Source: Chenggangzhangella methanolivorans
GTDB taxonomy: Bacteria; Pseudomonadota; Alphaproteobacteria; Rhizobiales; Methylopilaceae
Length of the DNA: 64,000 nucleotides
Direction: 5' to 3'
Assembly (NCBI RefSeq): GCF_019797865.1
Contig: NZ_CP081869.1
Location: 2,108,001-2,172,000 of the forward strand
This document shows, in pieces, positions 26,993 through 36,661 of the stretch (positions are counted from its first letter, which is position 1; the number at the start of each line of letters is the position of its first letter). The translations under genes and the position numbers were made by a program. Below the pieces are notes generated by a model. That model had not been told where the DNA came from. It searched no databases and worked only from the letters and a program-made list of their open reading frames with translations.

Positions 26993-28348
26993 ATGAACGT
27001 CGACGACGCCATTTATGTGCATCGTGAGGACCTGATCGGCCTGGCCGACAGGGAGATCCATTTCGAGGAACTGATTGAAGCCATCCACGGCGATGCCAGG
27101 GGCGCCACGGAGATCGCCATCCTTGGAGGCTACTACGCCGTCGACGCCCTGGTGAACGTCTGCCGGAAGGTGCCTCGCGATGCCAGGCGCGACTGCACGA
27201 TTAGGATCGCCGTCGGGCTGGAGGCCACGGCCCTAATCCCGCGGACGTGGACCGACATGCGTGAGGTGGAAAGGAAGCTTCGGAGCTCCGGGTTCAGGGA
27301 CGTCACAGTCAAGGTCGTCATGAACTCGCCGGTCCACTTTCACACGAAGCTGTTTCGCATCCTGAGGACCACGCATCCGGTCTGGTACGTCGGGTCAGCC
27401 AATCCGGGCAGCAAGCGCCACGAGTTGATGCTGCGACTGACGGGGCGGCACGATGCGCTGATGGCGTACATGGATGCTGTGTTCGAGGAGGCGCGGTCGG
27501 TCGCGGAGCCTCAGCCCGCGGTTGATATCCGTACGCTGCGGGATTTCTTCCTGGCCGGGAAGCTCTGCCACAAGCCGCCCACGCCCCGCCTCTTCACCTT
27601 CGATGCCTTCCGCTTCACGCCGGAAAACCGTGAGCAGATCGGAGCGGTCCTCGCCGGTGAGGCTGGGGTCGAGCATGCCCGCCCTCGCACGGAAGGGTTC
27701 GGCTTCAGCCTTCGCAGCGCCCTAGGCTTCGACGACCTGGCAGCCTTGGACGGTGAGGAGGCTGTCGCCAAGCGTACCCAGTACCGCCGGTCGAGTATCG
27801 ACACCGTGCTCGGGCTATGGATGCCGAGGAGGTATGCCAGGGAGCTCAGGCTGCGCATTGCTAACGATGAGGCGGATCGTTTCAGGAAGTTGACGGGAAT
27901 AGCCGACGAGTTGAACACCGGCCCGGGGCAGGAAAAGGTTCGTGTCGCCTTCGTTGCGCACGTGACATCCTTGCAGGGCCTGCTCGACAGGCACCAAATC
28001 GAGGTTCAGCCGGTCCCGAACCGCCAAGCCTTGTTCGAGCGTTTTCTACGGTCGAGGACGACGACATTGTCGGACGAGGATGCCTGCAGGCGCCTCGCCC
28101 GCACCCTTACGTTGGCCGACATGCCCGATATATGGGAGGACGCACACGCGGTCAGGGAGTTCGAGACCTCGTTCTTCGAAGACCTGACCTACCGGGCGAG
28201 CGTCACAACCGGCGGTGCCAGCCGGATCATAAGGTCGTTCGTCGAACGGTTGGGCTTCCTCGGAGCCCATGCGCCAGGCGACGTCCGTTTAGAGTTGGAG
28301 GAAAGCCTGGACGAGGCGGGATGGGGCGAAAACAGCTGGCTGCCGTAG
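26993..28348 (+). CDS. Phospholipase D-superfamily protein, probable nuclease, with large unknown C-terminal region
   Basis: A 451-residue cytosolic protein. One PLD half-site is visible: HFHTKLFRI (His117, Lys119), then VGSANPGSKRHE with Ser135, Asn137 and Glu144. A single HKD site means the enzyme should act as a dimer, as do Nuc and the restriction enzymes BfiI and NgoFVII. The remaining 300 residues are not recognised. It lies 660 bases after the CBASS operon on the same strand and in a defence neighbourhood. A role as a DNA-cutting defence protein is inferred. The ATG at 26993 is preceded by a G-rich stretch. Confidence 0.62.
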   Translation: MNVDDAIYVHREDLIGLADREIHFEELIEAIHGDARGATEIAILGGYYAVDALVNVCRKVPRDARRDCTIRIAVGLEATALIPRTWTDMREVERKLRSSGFRDVTVKVVMNSPVHFHTKLFRILRTTHPVWYVGSANPGSKRHELMLRLTGRHDALMAYMDAVFEEARSVAEPQPAVDIRTLRDFFLAGKLCHKPPTPRLFTFDAFRFTPENREQIGAVLAGEAGVEHARPRTEGFGFSLRSALGFDDLAALDGEEAVAKRTQYRRSSIDTVLGLWMPRRYARELRLRIANDEADRFRKLTGIADELNTGPGQEKVRVAFVAHVTSLQGLLDRHQIEVQPVPNRQALFERFLRSRTTTLSDEDACRRLARTLTLADMPDIWEDAHAVREFETSFFEDLTYRASVTTGGASRIIRSFVERLGFLGAHAPGDVRLELEESLDEAGWGENSWLP

Positions 28349-28380
28349 GAAATCGCGCGTCGAACATGCGCGGAGCGAAT

Positions 28381-29253
28381 TCATCTCGGCGCCCGTCGCC
28401 CTGCGGCAGGATCAAGCGCGTCTTCCGGCTTAGTCGCTGCCGCAACTAGAGGTGTGGCGGAACCAACGGCTGCGAGAGCGGGCTTTGGGGTCGGACCAGG
28501 GAACGGGTGCGCATGCGGAGCGAGCGCAGCCAGGCGTTCGGTGGTCTCTGCCGTGACGTGCTGCTTCAAGCCATACATTGGTGCTGTGCGGGTGCCGAAG
28601 CGCGCGAAGTAAGGGCTGATCATATTGAACCCACGTGAGTCGCCCGACTCGAAATGCCGGAATATCCAATAGGCTATCAGGTCCGCCATCTGGATCAGGC
28701 GAGAGGCTTTTGAGTCAAGAAAGAGCGGGACCTCGGCAAAATTCCGCAACTTGCCTGAAGCGTGGCCTACGTGTTTGAAAACGTGAGATAGTGTTTGGAT
28801 GGTTTGTTCGTAGTTGCTCTTGTCGAGGATAACCAAGCCGCGCTGGGGATCCTTCTTGTAGTAAAGCGACTTGAGGTAGTCGTCGAAGCAGCAAGCCACT
28901 TCCTCGAAGGTCGTCGCCAAAATATCTTCAGGCTTGAGCAGCTTCTTTTCGATCACGCAAGCGTAAACTTTGAGTTTTAGCTGGCGATCGGATAGGAGAG
29001 ACAAAATATCAACGACAGCTTGAACGCGATCCGCTGGAGGAACGCCCTTCCATTCGTCCTTTCCGGAACGCATCGGACTGCCGTGGAACTCAATTTCACG
29101 CGGATTAGTGGCGCTGAAGCGCTCGGCTACTGGATCTATCTGGCCTTCAAGCCAGTGAGTTTGCCGCTCGAAAATGCTGAAGCCAGCCAGCACGAAAAAA
29201 TCCGTGCTTGGATCATAAGCGTGACCAGACTCATCTAGGTAAAGCAGGTACAC
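28381..29253 (-). CDS. DUF3800 protein
   Basis: The DUF3800 family shares an RNase H-like fold and often occurs on mobile or defence DNA. Hallmarks: the opening strand LLYLDESGH with the acidic pair, FFVLAGFSI, later VILDKSNYEQT, and the closing LFLDSKASRLIQMADLIAYW. I place the start at the GTG at 29253, since the domain begins right there and GAGGGG precedes it. A longer frame would run through a hairpin with no family match. The C-terminal 60 residues are Ala/Pro-rich. Function is unknown; a nuclease is likely. Confidence 0.72.
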   Translation of the reverse strand: MYLLYLDESGHAYDPSTDFFVLAGFSIFERQTHWLEGQIDPVAERFSATNPREIEFHGSPMRSGKDEWKGVPPADRVQAVVDILSLLSDRQLKLKVYACVIEKKLLKPEDILATTFEEVACCFDDYLKSLYYKKDPQRGLVILDKSNYEQTIQTLSHVFKHVGHASGKLRNFAEVPLFLDSKASRLIQMADLIAYWIFRHFESGDSRGFNMISPYFARFGTRTAPMYGLKQHVTAETTERLAALAPHAHPFPGPTPKPALAAVGSATPLVAAATKPEDALDPAAGRRAPR

Positions 29254-29263
29254 AGGCCCCTCA

Positions 29264-29290
29264 AAACAAAAAAAGGGCCCAAACGGGCCC
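29264..29290 (-). terminator. Intrinsic terminator directly before the DUF3800 gene
   Basis: On the minus strand GGGCCC-GTTT-GGGCCC is followed by seven T, a G and four T. This is the best intrinsic terminator of the window. It ends 11 bases before the DUF3800 start codon, so it either ends the dihydroxyacetone kinase transcript or lowers DUF3800 expression by attenuation. Confidence 0.75.
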
Positions 29291-29646
29291 GTATAAAAAA
29301 ATAAAAACTGGTAAGCCGAGTGAAGCAATCGTTCAACGCACCGACGTATCAGCGCTCTCAGCTTATGGAGCTTATCTACAGCTAGCGGCACGAAAAATCA
29401 AGAGGGATCCTTCCGCGAAGCCGTTGGTTGCGGCAGCCGTTCAAGCCCTGTCGACATACCATAGTCTGTGGGTGGGTGGCCCCGATTTTCCAGCTGTTCG
29501 CGTCATCGCCACGATGACGGTCGCCTGGCGCGCTACTTCAGCACGGCATAGGGACTCACCGTCAGCCCATCTCTACGTTGGCTTCAGCCTCAGATCACGT
29601 CCGAAACCGGACGCTCCGAGTGGCAGCAATGGGTCAAAAGCTCTCG
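29291..29646. other. Gap between DUF3800 and dihydroxyacetone kinase genes
   Basis: About 355 bases without a supported gene. The part near 29609-29646 is similar to 41246-41290 and belongs to the duplicated 3' flank of the dihydroxyacetone kinase gene. The stretch is the probable right border of the defence island. Confidence 0.4.
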
Positions 29647-31266
29647 TCATGCAGAAGCGAGTGCTTCGAGTATCCGTGCAATAGCCTCTGCGCCGGGGTC
29701 GGGAACTCCGCTCAGCGCCCCTGACGGAACATAGGACGATCGGCCAGCGCGCGCGGTCGCCATCGAGCGGGTCTCGTCTGCCCCGCGGCGGGCAGCTTCG
29801 GCAGCCTCAGCGAGGCCGGCGCCCGCGACGAGCATGTCGATCGCCGGCTCCATGGCGTCGATCATGGTGCGGTCGCCGCGCTTCGCGCCGCCGTAGTCCT
29901 GCATGCGCTTGAGGCCCGCCTTCAACGCCTTCGCCGGCACCGGGTCCTCGCCGAGCGCGGCCGCGGCCGCGGTGAAGAAGGTCGCGAGCAGCACGCCGCT
30001 GCTTCCGCCGCCGACGCGCGAGAGGATATGGCCGATCTCGGCGAGCAGCGCCGGATGATCGGCGAGCGGCAGCGCGTCGAGCCGGTTCTCGACCGCGGTC
30101 GCGATGTTGGCGAAGGTCGAGCCCGCGTCGCCGTCGCCGACCTTTGCGTCGAGCGCGTCGAGCTCCGGCCCGCAGCGCTTCAGAAGCGCGGTCGTCGTCT
30201 CGATTAGGCGGCGAACGGCGGGATCGTTCGACGGCGGGACAGCCGGACCGTCGTCCAATGGCAGCGCGGGAACGACCCGCGCTGGCGCGAACGCCTTCGG
30301 CCCCGTCCACGCGACGCTCGTCGCCGGCGCCAGCAGCCCTGTGCGGCGCCCCTCGTCCAGCGCGAGCGTGGTGAGCGAGAAGCCGCGCATGTCGAGCGAT
30401 GTCATCAGCGGCGCCGGGCCGATCACGAGATCGACGTGCTCCGCAAGCCTGGTCCTCGCCACCGCCGCCATGACGATCGACATCTCGAGCGGCGGCGTGC
30501 CGCCGAGCGAATTGACCATCAGGGCGACGCGCTCGTCCGGCGCCAGCGCCTCCAGAAGCGGAGCCGCGACCTGCTCGACGAGGCGGTCGGCGGCGGCGAA
30601 ATCGATGATGCGACTGCCCGGCTCGCCGTGGATCCCGAGGCCGAGCTCGACCTTGTCCGGCGCGATGCGCTCCTCGCGCTCGGCTCCCGGCATCGCGCAG
30701 GTGGTGAGCGACAGACCGAGCGAGCGCACATGCGCCGCGGCGTCCTCGCCTCGCGCCTTCACCTCCTCGAGCGACAGCCCCGCGGCGGCCGCGGCCCCGG
30801 CGAGCTTGTGGACCAGCAGCGTCCCGGCGATCCCGCGCGGCTGGGGCGCATGTTCGATCGCGACGTCGTCGCCGACGATCACCATCTCGACCTTCAGGCC
30901 GCGGGCGCGCGCCTTCTCGGCCGCCAGGCCGAAGTTCAGCCGGTCGCCGGTGTAGTTCTTCACGATCAGCAGGCAGCCCGGCTCGCCCGTGACCGCAACG
31001 ATGGCGGAGAGCACGGCGTCGACCGTCGGCGAGGCGAAGATCTCGCCGCAGACCGCGGCCGTCAGCAGCCCCTCGCCGACGAACCCCGCATGGGCCGGCT
31101 CATGGCCTGAGCCGCCGCCGGAGACGAGCGCGACGCGGGACCGGTCCCAGTCGGCGCGCAGCACCACCTTGATGTCCGGATAGGCGTCTAGCCGAGCCAG
31201 TGTCCCGCCCGACGCCGCGAGAAGGCCCTCGACCGCGTCGGTCACCACCGCCGAGCGGGCGTTCAT
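29647..31266 (-). CDS. dhaK: ATP-dependent dihydroxyacetone kinase, DhaK-DhaL fusion
   Basis: Phosphorylates dihydroxyacetone with ATP. The DhaK domain (residues about 1-325) has GGGSGHEPAHAGFVGEGLLT and LGLGIHGEPGSR, whose His binds the substrate covalently. The DhaL domain (about 350-540) has DALDAKVGDGDAGSTF for ATP-magnesium and GGGSSGVLLATFF. The fused form is the ATP-dependent type, in contrast to the PTS-dependent three-protein form. In methylotrophs and in glycerol users it feeds glycolysis. I chose the ATG at 31266 (a GTG at 31278 is possible). A decayed copy of its 3' end lies at 41285-41406. Confidence 0.88.
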   Translation of the reverse strand: MNARSAVVTDAVEGLLAASGGTLARLDAYPDIKVVLRADWDRSRVALVSGGGSGHEPAHAGFVGEGLLTAAVCGEIFASPTVDAVLSAIVAVTGEPGCLLIVKNYTGDRLNFGLAAEKARARGLKVEMVIVGDDVAIEHAPQPRGIAGTLLVHKLAGAAAAAGLSLEEVKARGEDAAAHVRSLGLSLTTCAMPGAEREERIAPDKVELGLGIHGEPGSRIIDFAAADRLVEQVAAPLLEALAPDERVALMVNSLGGTPPLEMSIVMAAVARTRLAEHVDLVIGPAPLMTSLDMRGFSLTTLALDEGRRTGLLAPATSVAWTGPKAFAPARVVPALPLDDGPAVPPSNDPAVRRLIETTTALLKRCGPELDALDAKVGDGDAGSTFANIATAVENRLDALPLADHPALLAEIGHILSRVGGGSSGVLLATFFTAAAAALGEDPVPAKALKAGLKRMQDYGGAKRGDRTMIDAMEPAIDMLVAGAGLAEAAEAARRGADETRSMATARAGRSSYVPSGALSGVPDPGAEAIARILEALASA

Positions 31267-31332
31267 GAAACTCTTCACAGGAAGCGACTCCTCGGCTGGC
31301 TTCGCGATGTCCGCCAGATAGGGCGCAGGCAA

Positions 31333-31920
31333 GCCAACGCCCGGGTAACCGATCGCGCCGCCGCCTATACGCCGGGAGGTGTCCGGCTGCCTGGAAGTCT
31401 CGGTTCAGCGGACATCCGCACGATTGCTGTGGCGACGATGTTCCGTCACGCTCTCGTATGAACAATGAGGTGGAGGCTAGGATGAGTTTGCAGTCCTTCT
31501 GGATTGAGTACCGCGCGCTCTTTATGACCAGCGCTGCTCTGCTCGCGATGACTTGCGCTAGCGCCTTCGCAAGCGCGCCCGCGCAATTCGCTCCACAGCA
31601 AGACGTCAAACGATGTTCCCGTTGAGCGGACTTCTCGCGACTTGGCCCGTCAACGCTCACCTTCACGCATGCTCGCATTCAAATGCGGAAGAGTTGGCCG
31701 GCAGTGGGGAAGACTGAAACGTCAGAACATTAATCGGGCGACATCGATGAAAAATAAGGTCTCCGAATTTTATTTTCGGCGGACAGCTTATAATCGATAA
31801 AAGCTGCAATTCACCATCCAAATATGATGCATACAAACCTCAGTATAGTTTTACGAGCGCGTCGTATACGTAATGATCTTCACAGATACACGAACTCGGC
31901 GCCGCTAGGGGGATAATGCA
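31333..31920. other. Gap of 590 bases, AT-rich on its right side
   Basis: No supported gene. It holds AGCGGACATC at 31407-31416. From about 31740 the DNA turns AT-rich (runs like TTTTATTTT), which suits the promoter of the kinase gene at 31921. Confidence 0.4.
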
Positions 31921-32676
31921 ATGGAAACGATTTCGGTCTCGCCTATGGGGAAAGGCTTCGAACGCCCGTCTGAAGACGCGCTTCGCGCAGAAGCGGCGCT
32001 CAGGCTCCTAGCTGTCGCAGGACACGATCTGAAACAGCCACTCAGCGTAGCGCTCTTCTGCATCCAGCGCGCGATCGCTCCCTCCCGCGCAGAGGTCGAG
32101 TCGGACTTTCTGAGGATCGCGGAAGGCGCTCTTATTCGCCTGAACGACGACCTCGAAGACATCGCGATGCTTTCGCAGGCGGGCGCTTCTCTAAAGCCGA
32201 ACATAAAGCCCGTGGAGCTGGATCACCTTCTGGGTCGGGTCAAAGAAGCGACCGCTGCCTACGCCGCAGCGTGCGATGTCCGGCTGACGTTCAGCTTCCC
32301 AGACCGCATCGTCATGACGGATCCGAGGATGTTCCAGTCCATCTTGAAGAACCTGATCTGGAACGCGATCAAGTTCTCGAACCGTGGAGCGACCGTGGAT
32401 ATCGTTGCGTCGCCCTCGGATGGCAAAGTGGAGATTGAAGTTCGTGACCGCGGCTGCGGCATCCGCAGCGAGGACCTCACGAAAGTCTTCGACGCCTTCG
32501 AACGCAGCAGCCAGAACGGGGGGCCCATCGAGGGCTTGGGCCTTGGCCTGCATATCGTTCGGCAGACTGCTCAGGCGCTCGCGCACCCCATCTCGGTCAG
32601 CTCTACGCTCGGCGCGGGAACGACCATGTCGGTGACCGTTCGCGAATGGTCTGCGTGCGGGGCGAACCAGCCGTAA
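31921..32676 (+). CDS. Short sensor histidine kinase without its own sensor domain
   Basis: A 251-residue soluble kinase: the His box VAGHDLKQPLSVALF, dimerisation helices, N box LKNLIWNAIKFS, G1 DRGCGI and G2 box GLGLGLHIVRQTAQAL. There is no sensory domain before the His box, only 25 residues. Such kinases often serve with a separate receiver. A single-receiver gene follows after 144 bases (32821). The ATG follows a G-rich purine site. An AT-rich upstream region suggests its own promoter. Confidence 0.82.
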   Translation: METISVSPMGKGFERPSEDALRAEAALRLLAVAGHDLKQPLSVALFCIQRAIAPSRAEVESDFLRIAEGALIRLNDDLEDIAMLSQAGASLKPNIKPVELDHLLGRVKEATAAYAAACDVRLTFSFPDRIVMTDPRMFQSILKNLIWNAIKFSNRGATVDIVASPSDGKVEIEVRDRGCGIRSEDLTKVFDAFERSSQNGGPIEGLGLGLHIVRQTAQALAHPISVSSTLGAGTTMSVTVREWSACGANQP

Positions 32677-32820
32677 CCTCCGGTAGATTCACACGAAGAA
32701 TTTGCCGTCGACAAACCTCTGTATGATTCCAAGCACGGGGCCTGATCTCTCATATTGCGCTCAATGGAATTCGCGCAGGCCGCATGCGGCCTATCCAGCG
32801 TAAAGAGCGTTAAGGCGATT

Positions 32821-33201
32821 ATGAGCCAGGTGCCAATGATTGCGATTGTGGACGACGACGAGGCCGTCAGGATTTCGACGGCCAGCTTCGTCCGATCGCT
32901 GGGTTACAGGACGCGTACGTTCGAGTCGGCGATGGCGTTCTTGAAAGAAGGCGGCGACGAAGAGCCGGCTTGCATGATTTCCGACGTTCAGATGCCGCTC
33001 ATCAGCGGCCCTGACCTGCAAGACAAGCTGATCGCCGCAGGGCGACGGTTCCCTATCATCTTCATGACGGCCTTCCCCACGGAGGCGGTCAAAGAGCGTG
33101 TTCTGTCCGCCGGAGCCGTGTCGTTCCTCAGGAAGCCTTTTGACGGCAGCGATCTGCAGGCCAGCCTTGAGACCGCCCTGGGGGACCTGACAATCCACTA
33201 G
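32821..33201 (+). CDS. FixJ-like single-domain response regulator
   Basis: A 126-residue receiver: acidic pair in IAIVDDDEAVRIS, phosphorylation Asp in MISDVQMPLISG, FMTAFPTEAVKERVL and the Lys in FLRKPFDGSDL. The pattern follows the receiver of FixJ-type regulators, but the DNA-binding half is missing. I take the ATG at 32821, since the receiver fold starts two residues later. The likely donor is the kinase at 31921. Confidence 0.8.
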   Translation: MSQVPMIAIVDDDEAVRISTASFVRSLGYRTRTFESAMAFLKEGGDEEPACMISDVQMPLISGPDLQDKLIAAGRRFPIIFMTAFPTEAVKERVLSAGAVSFLRKPFDGSDLQASLETALGDLTIH

Positions 33202-33398
33202 GGTCGATCAGCGCTCCCGACCCATAAACTCGGGGCCAACGTAGCGCGGTCTGGTGCGACCTAACACCTGTACGGTCGTTCATATCGCCCCGCCGGAGGC
33301 ATACGGCGACCATCTGCCCAACATCTCGTATTGATGCAGACCAATCGATCTCGGAGCGTCCGCCTCGGGCCGACGACTGCGCGGACTAAAGGGCGACG

Positions 33399-34523
33399 AT
33401 GATTGAGCCTTTCAAGATCGAGATCTCGGACGAACGGCTGGCTGACATCCGCGATCGCGTGGCGCGATATGACTGGAGCAACCTCCCTGACCTTGGCGGA
33501 TGGCGATCAGGCGTAGGCAAGAAAGACCTTCGACGGTTGTCCGATTATTGGCTTACTCGCTTCGACTGGCGGGCGGTTGAGCAGCGCTTGAATCGGCTTC
33601 CACACTTCATCACCGAGATCGACGGAACCTGCATTCATTTCATTCACGCGCGGGGCGACGGCTCGAAGCCGCCGATACTTCTTCTGCACGGCTGGCCTGG
33701 ATCATTCCTCGAGTTTGAAGCCTTCATCGAACCATTGACCTCCGATGGGCACGACGTCGTCGTTCCTTCGCTGCCGGGTTTCGCTTTCTCGTGCGCGAAC
33801 GTCGCCGTCGGCCCGCGCTGGGCCGGACAACTGTTCGCCTTGTTGATGCACGCTCTCTTCGGTCCGCAGCGGTTCATCGTCCACGGAGGGGATTGGGGAG
33901 CGCACATCGCGAGTTGGATGACGTTCGGGCAACCAGACCGGTTGCTCGGCGCTCACATCAACATGGCCTATGTCCATGCCTCAGATGCTGCGCCGACTAC
34001 GCCAGATGAGATCGCATTCGCCACCCGCTGTTCGGAGATATTCGAATGGGAGCTTGGCTATAATCTCGAGCAGGAAACGAGACCCCAGACTTTGGGGGCC
34101 GTGCTTGCTGACAGCCCTGTTGGTGTTGCAGCCTGGATACTGGAGAAGTTCGGAGTGTGGGCGGACTTGCCCAAGCTATCCAATGGCGATCCGGACGTCT
34201 GGAGCAAATTTTCTGAAGAGTTTCTACTATCGAATATCATGCTCTACATTGGGCCGTCGGCGGTTGTGACGGCGACCTGGATCTATCACGGCAAGCGCCT
34301 TGAGCGCGCCGGTTCGTTCAGCGCGGGGACCCGGATCGAAGTCCCGTTGGGCGTGGCTGCGTTTCCTGATCCCGTTTTCGCCCCGCCGCCACGCTCATTC
34401 CTCGAGAAGACCTACAACGTCGTGCACTGGACCGACATGCCAAGCGGTGGACATTTCGCTTCTCTTGAAGAGCCAAGGCTTATGTTGAGCGATATCCGAG
34501 AATTTGTTGGGAAGATTTTTTAG
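33399..34523 (+). CDS. Epoxide hydrolase with EHN domain (microsomal type)
   Basis: A 374-residue alpha/beta hydrolase with the N-terminal EHN domain (MIEPFKIEISDERLADIRDR and WLTRFDWRAVEQRLN). The core shows the oxyanion motif HGWPGS, nucleophile Asp in HGGDWGAH and the base His in SGGHFASLEEP. It opens epoxides with water to diols. ATG start with GGGCGACG upstream is acceptable. Next genes on the strand are an NAD-binding protein and short-chain dehydrogenases, a set suggesting detoxification of reactive organics. Confidence 0.85.
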   Translation: MIEPFKIEISDERLADIRDRVARYDWSNLPDLGGWRSGVGKKDLRRLSDYWLTRFDWRAVEQRLNRLPHFITEIDGTCIHFIHARGDGSKPPILLLHGWPGSFLEFEAFIEPLTSDGHDVVVPSLPGFAFSCANVAVGPRWAGQLFALLMHALFGPQRFIVHGGDWGAHIASWMTFGQPDRLLGAHINMAYVHASDAAPTTPDEIAFATRCSEIFEWELGYNLEQETRPQTLGAVLADSPVGVAAWILEKFGVWADLPKLSNGDPDVWSKFSEEFLLSNIMLYIGPSAVVTATWIYHGKRLERAGSFSAGTRIEVPLGVAAFPDPVFAPPPRSFLEKTYNVVHWTDMPSGGHFASLEEPRLMLSDIREFVGKIF

Positions 34524-34694
34524 GTGAGCAGGATAGCTTGTATACGAACGTACAGGCAATTTGCACATAAAGATATATGATATCCCAAATAATTCTAATC
34601 ATATATTTTAGAGTGCCACGCTATTATCTAAATCGGCAAGCGCAGAAGCTCGCCAATATTTAGTGGAATTGAATTTTATCTTTCGGGGGTTGCC

Positions 34695-35586
34695 ATGCCG
34701 ACGGACGTTCAATCTTGCGGGCCTCAGATCGCGATCGCTGGCGCCACCGGCCGAGTTGGCGCCGCGCTAGTGGGCAAACTTTTAGGCGACCCAGTACAGT
34801 TGGTAGCTCTCAGCCGTAGAGCCAAGAACGATGTGCTGCCGATCAACGTACCTATGCGTACGATAGACTTCGACAGACACTCATCTCTTGTCGACGCGCT
34901 GCGCGGAGTTGAACGCCTTTTTCTTGCTCACGGAACGTCGGATCAGCAAGTCAAGAACGAGATCGCGTTGATTGATGCGGCCATTGAGAGCGGTGTATCT
35001 TACATTGTAAAGCTGTCTGCCATGGGGCCGCCAAGCAAATACCATCCGTTCGATTGGCACACTGAAATCGAAGCTCGTCTGGCTGATACGGATCTGGGAT
35101 ATACCATCCTAAGGCCGAGCACGTTCACTGATGTATTGTCCCGAGCGGGAGCCTTCGTCCTGCAAGATTTATGGGGCGGCGCGGCCGGCGATGGCCGAGT
35201 GAACTTTATCAACACGAGCGACGTCGCCGACGTCGCGCGCGTCGCCCTTATGGAGGAGCGGCCTCTAACGTCTCGCCGTGCATACCATCTCACCGGCCCG
35301 AAAGCTGTGAGCATGCCTGAGATTGCAGAAGCGATTTCGCGACTACTTGGCAGAAAGGTAGTCTATGAGCATCGCGCGCCAGACGATCAAAAGCAGACGC
35401 TTTTAGACGCGGGACTTACCGAAATGGCTGCTGAGATTTCAGTCGGACTTGATAGGATTTTTCACGACTCAGCAATGAGCGAAACAACAAAATACTTATT
35501 ATGACATCACAGGAAAGGAACCAAAATCCGTCGATGATTGGCTCAAAAGAAACATTGCGCACTTTACATCGCCCAGAACGGATTAG
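34695..35586 (+). CDS. NmrA-family NAD(P)-binding protein (frameshifted near the end)
   Basis: An atypical short-chain dehydrogenase with the nucleotide motif AIAGATGRVGAAL, VERLFLAHGTSD and LRPSTFTDVL, as in NmrA/QorB-type proteins that sense or reduce quinones. The first frame stops at 35504, but the DNA beyond encodes, in another frame, YYDITGKEPKSVDDWLKRNI, a normal family C-terminus, up to a stop at 35584-35586. So one base was lost or gained near 35495. The protein should have about 296 residues. Confidence 0.72.
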
Positions 35587-35786
35587 TCGGTCGTCATTGT
35601 AGCAATGCAAAATAAAAATCGCGCGATCGCGTCAAGATAATATTTTTAGAGGTGTTCGTGATTTAAAATGCACAATATGTCAGGCTGCCATACCAACGTA
35701 TAGTTCTACCAGATCAACTGTATAGCAGAACGGCGCGGAGCAAAGCGTTAAAGCTCAGCTATCAGGACCACGGTTGGGAGAAGGAA

Positions 35787-36602
35787 ATGGCAGTTAGTAC
35801 TTTGGGTGTGGCGCTCATCACTGGCGCTTCTGGTGGCATTGGCGCCATGTACGCTGACCGTTTGGCGCGGCGCGGCTACGATCTGATCCTCGTTGCGCGG
35901 AACGAGGAACGCCTCGAAGAGGTCGCGACGCGCGCCCGCAACGTTGGCGGCAATGTCGTCGAGACCATTGCTGCAGATCTCAACTCCGCGACCGACCTTC
36001 GAATGCTTGAGGCCCGCCTGCGCGACGATGCGAGCGTTTCGGTGCTGGTCAACAATGCCGGCTTTGGATCCGCGTCTCCGCTGCTCCAGTCCAACGTCGA
36101 CGACATGGAGCGGATGATCGGGGTCAACATCACCGCGCTCACCCGCCTGACCTACGCAGCAGCGCCGGCCTTTGTCGCTCGTGGCGGCGGCTCCATCATC
36201 AACATCTCGTCGACCGTCGCGATCGGCCTTGAGGTGTTGAATGGCGTGTACGGCGCCAGCAAGGCCTATGTCCTCGCGCTGACCCAGTCGCTCGATCACG
36301 AGCTCGCATCGAAGGGGCTTCGGGTCCAAGCGGTGCTTCCCGGCGCCACCGCGACGGATTTCTGGAAAGTTGCGGGCGTCGGCGGTCACCAAAACCTCCC
36401 GGCTGAGATTGTCATGCGGGCCGACGCATTGGTCGACGCCGCGCTGATGGGCTTCGACGCAGGAGAGGTCGTCACGATCCCGCTGCTCCAGGACGCCGGA
36501 GAGTGGGACGCCTACGACGACGCCCGCAAAGCTCTCGCAGGTCACCTCGGCGGATCGCTGCCGGCTCCCCGGTACCTCGTGCAGACCAGCGTCGCCGCCT
36601 GA
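35787..36602 (+). CDS. Short-chain dehydrogenase/reductase
   Basis: A 271-residue classical SDR: cofactor motif TGASGGIG, NNAGFGS, Ser in NISST, and catalytic Tyr-Lys in YGASKAYV. The Arg in the first beta-alpha turn (RRGYDLILVARN) favours NADP(H). The ATG has AAGGA upstream (GAGAAGGAAATG). It starts a run of three genes in one direction (SDR, hydrolase, SDR) with gaps of 59 and 12 bases. Substrate unknown. Confidence 0.85.
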   Translation: MAVSTLGVALITGASGGIGAMYADRLARRGYDLILVARNEERLEEVATRARNVGGNVVETIAADLNSATDLRMLEARLRDDASVSVLVNNAGFGSASPLLQSNVDDMERMIGVNITALTRLTYAAAPAFVARGGGSIINISSTVAIGLEVLNGVYGASKAYVLALTQSLDHELASKGLRVQAVLPGATATDFWKVAGVGGHQNLPAEIVMRADALVDAALMGFDAGEVVTIPLLQDAGEWDAYDDARKALAGHLGGSLPAPRYLVQTSVAA

Positions 36603-36661
36603 ACGGAGCGCGACACTTCGTCGAGCGATCCGAGCAGGCCCGGCCAATGCGGAGCCCCAAC

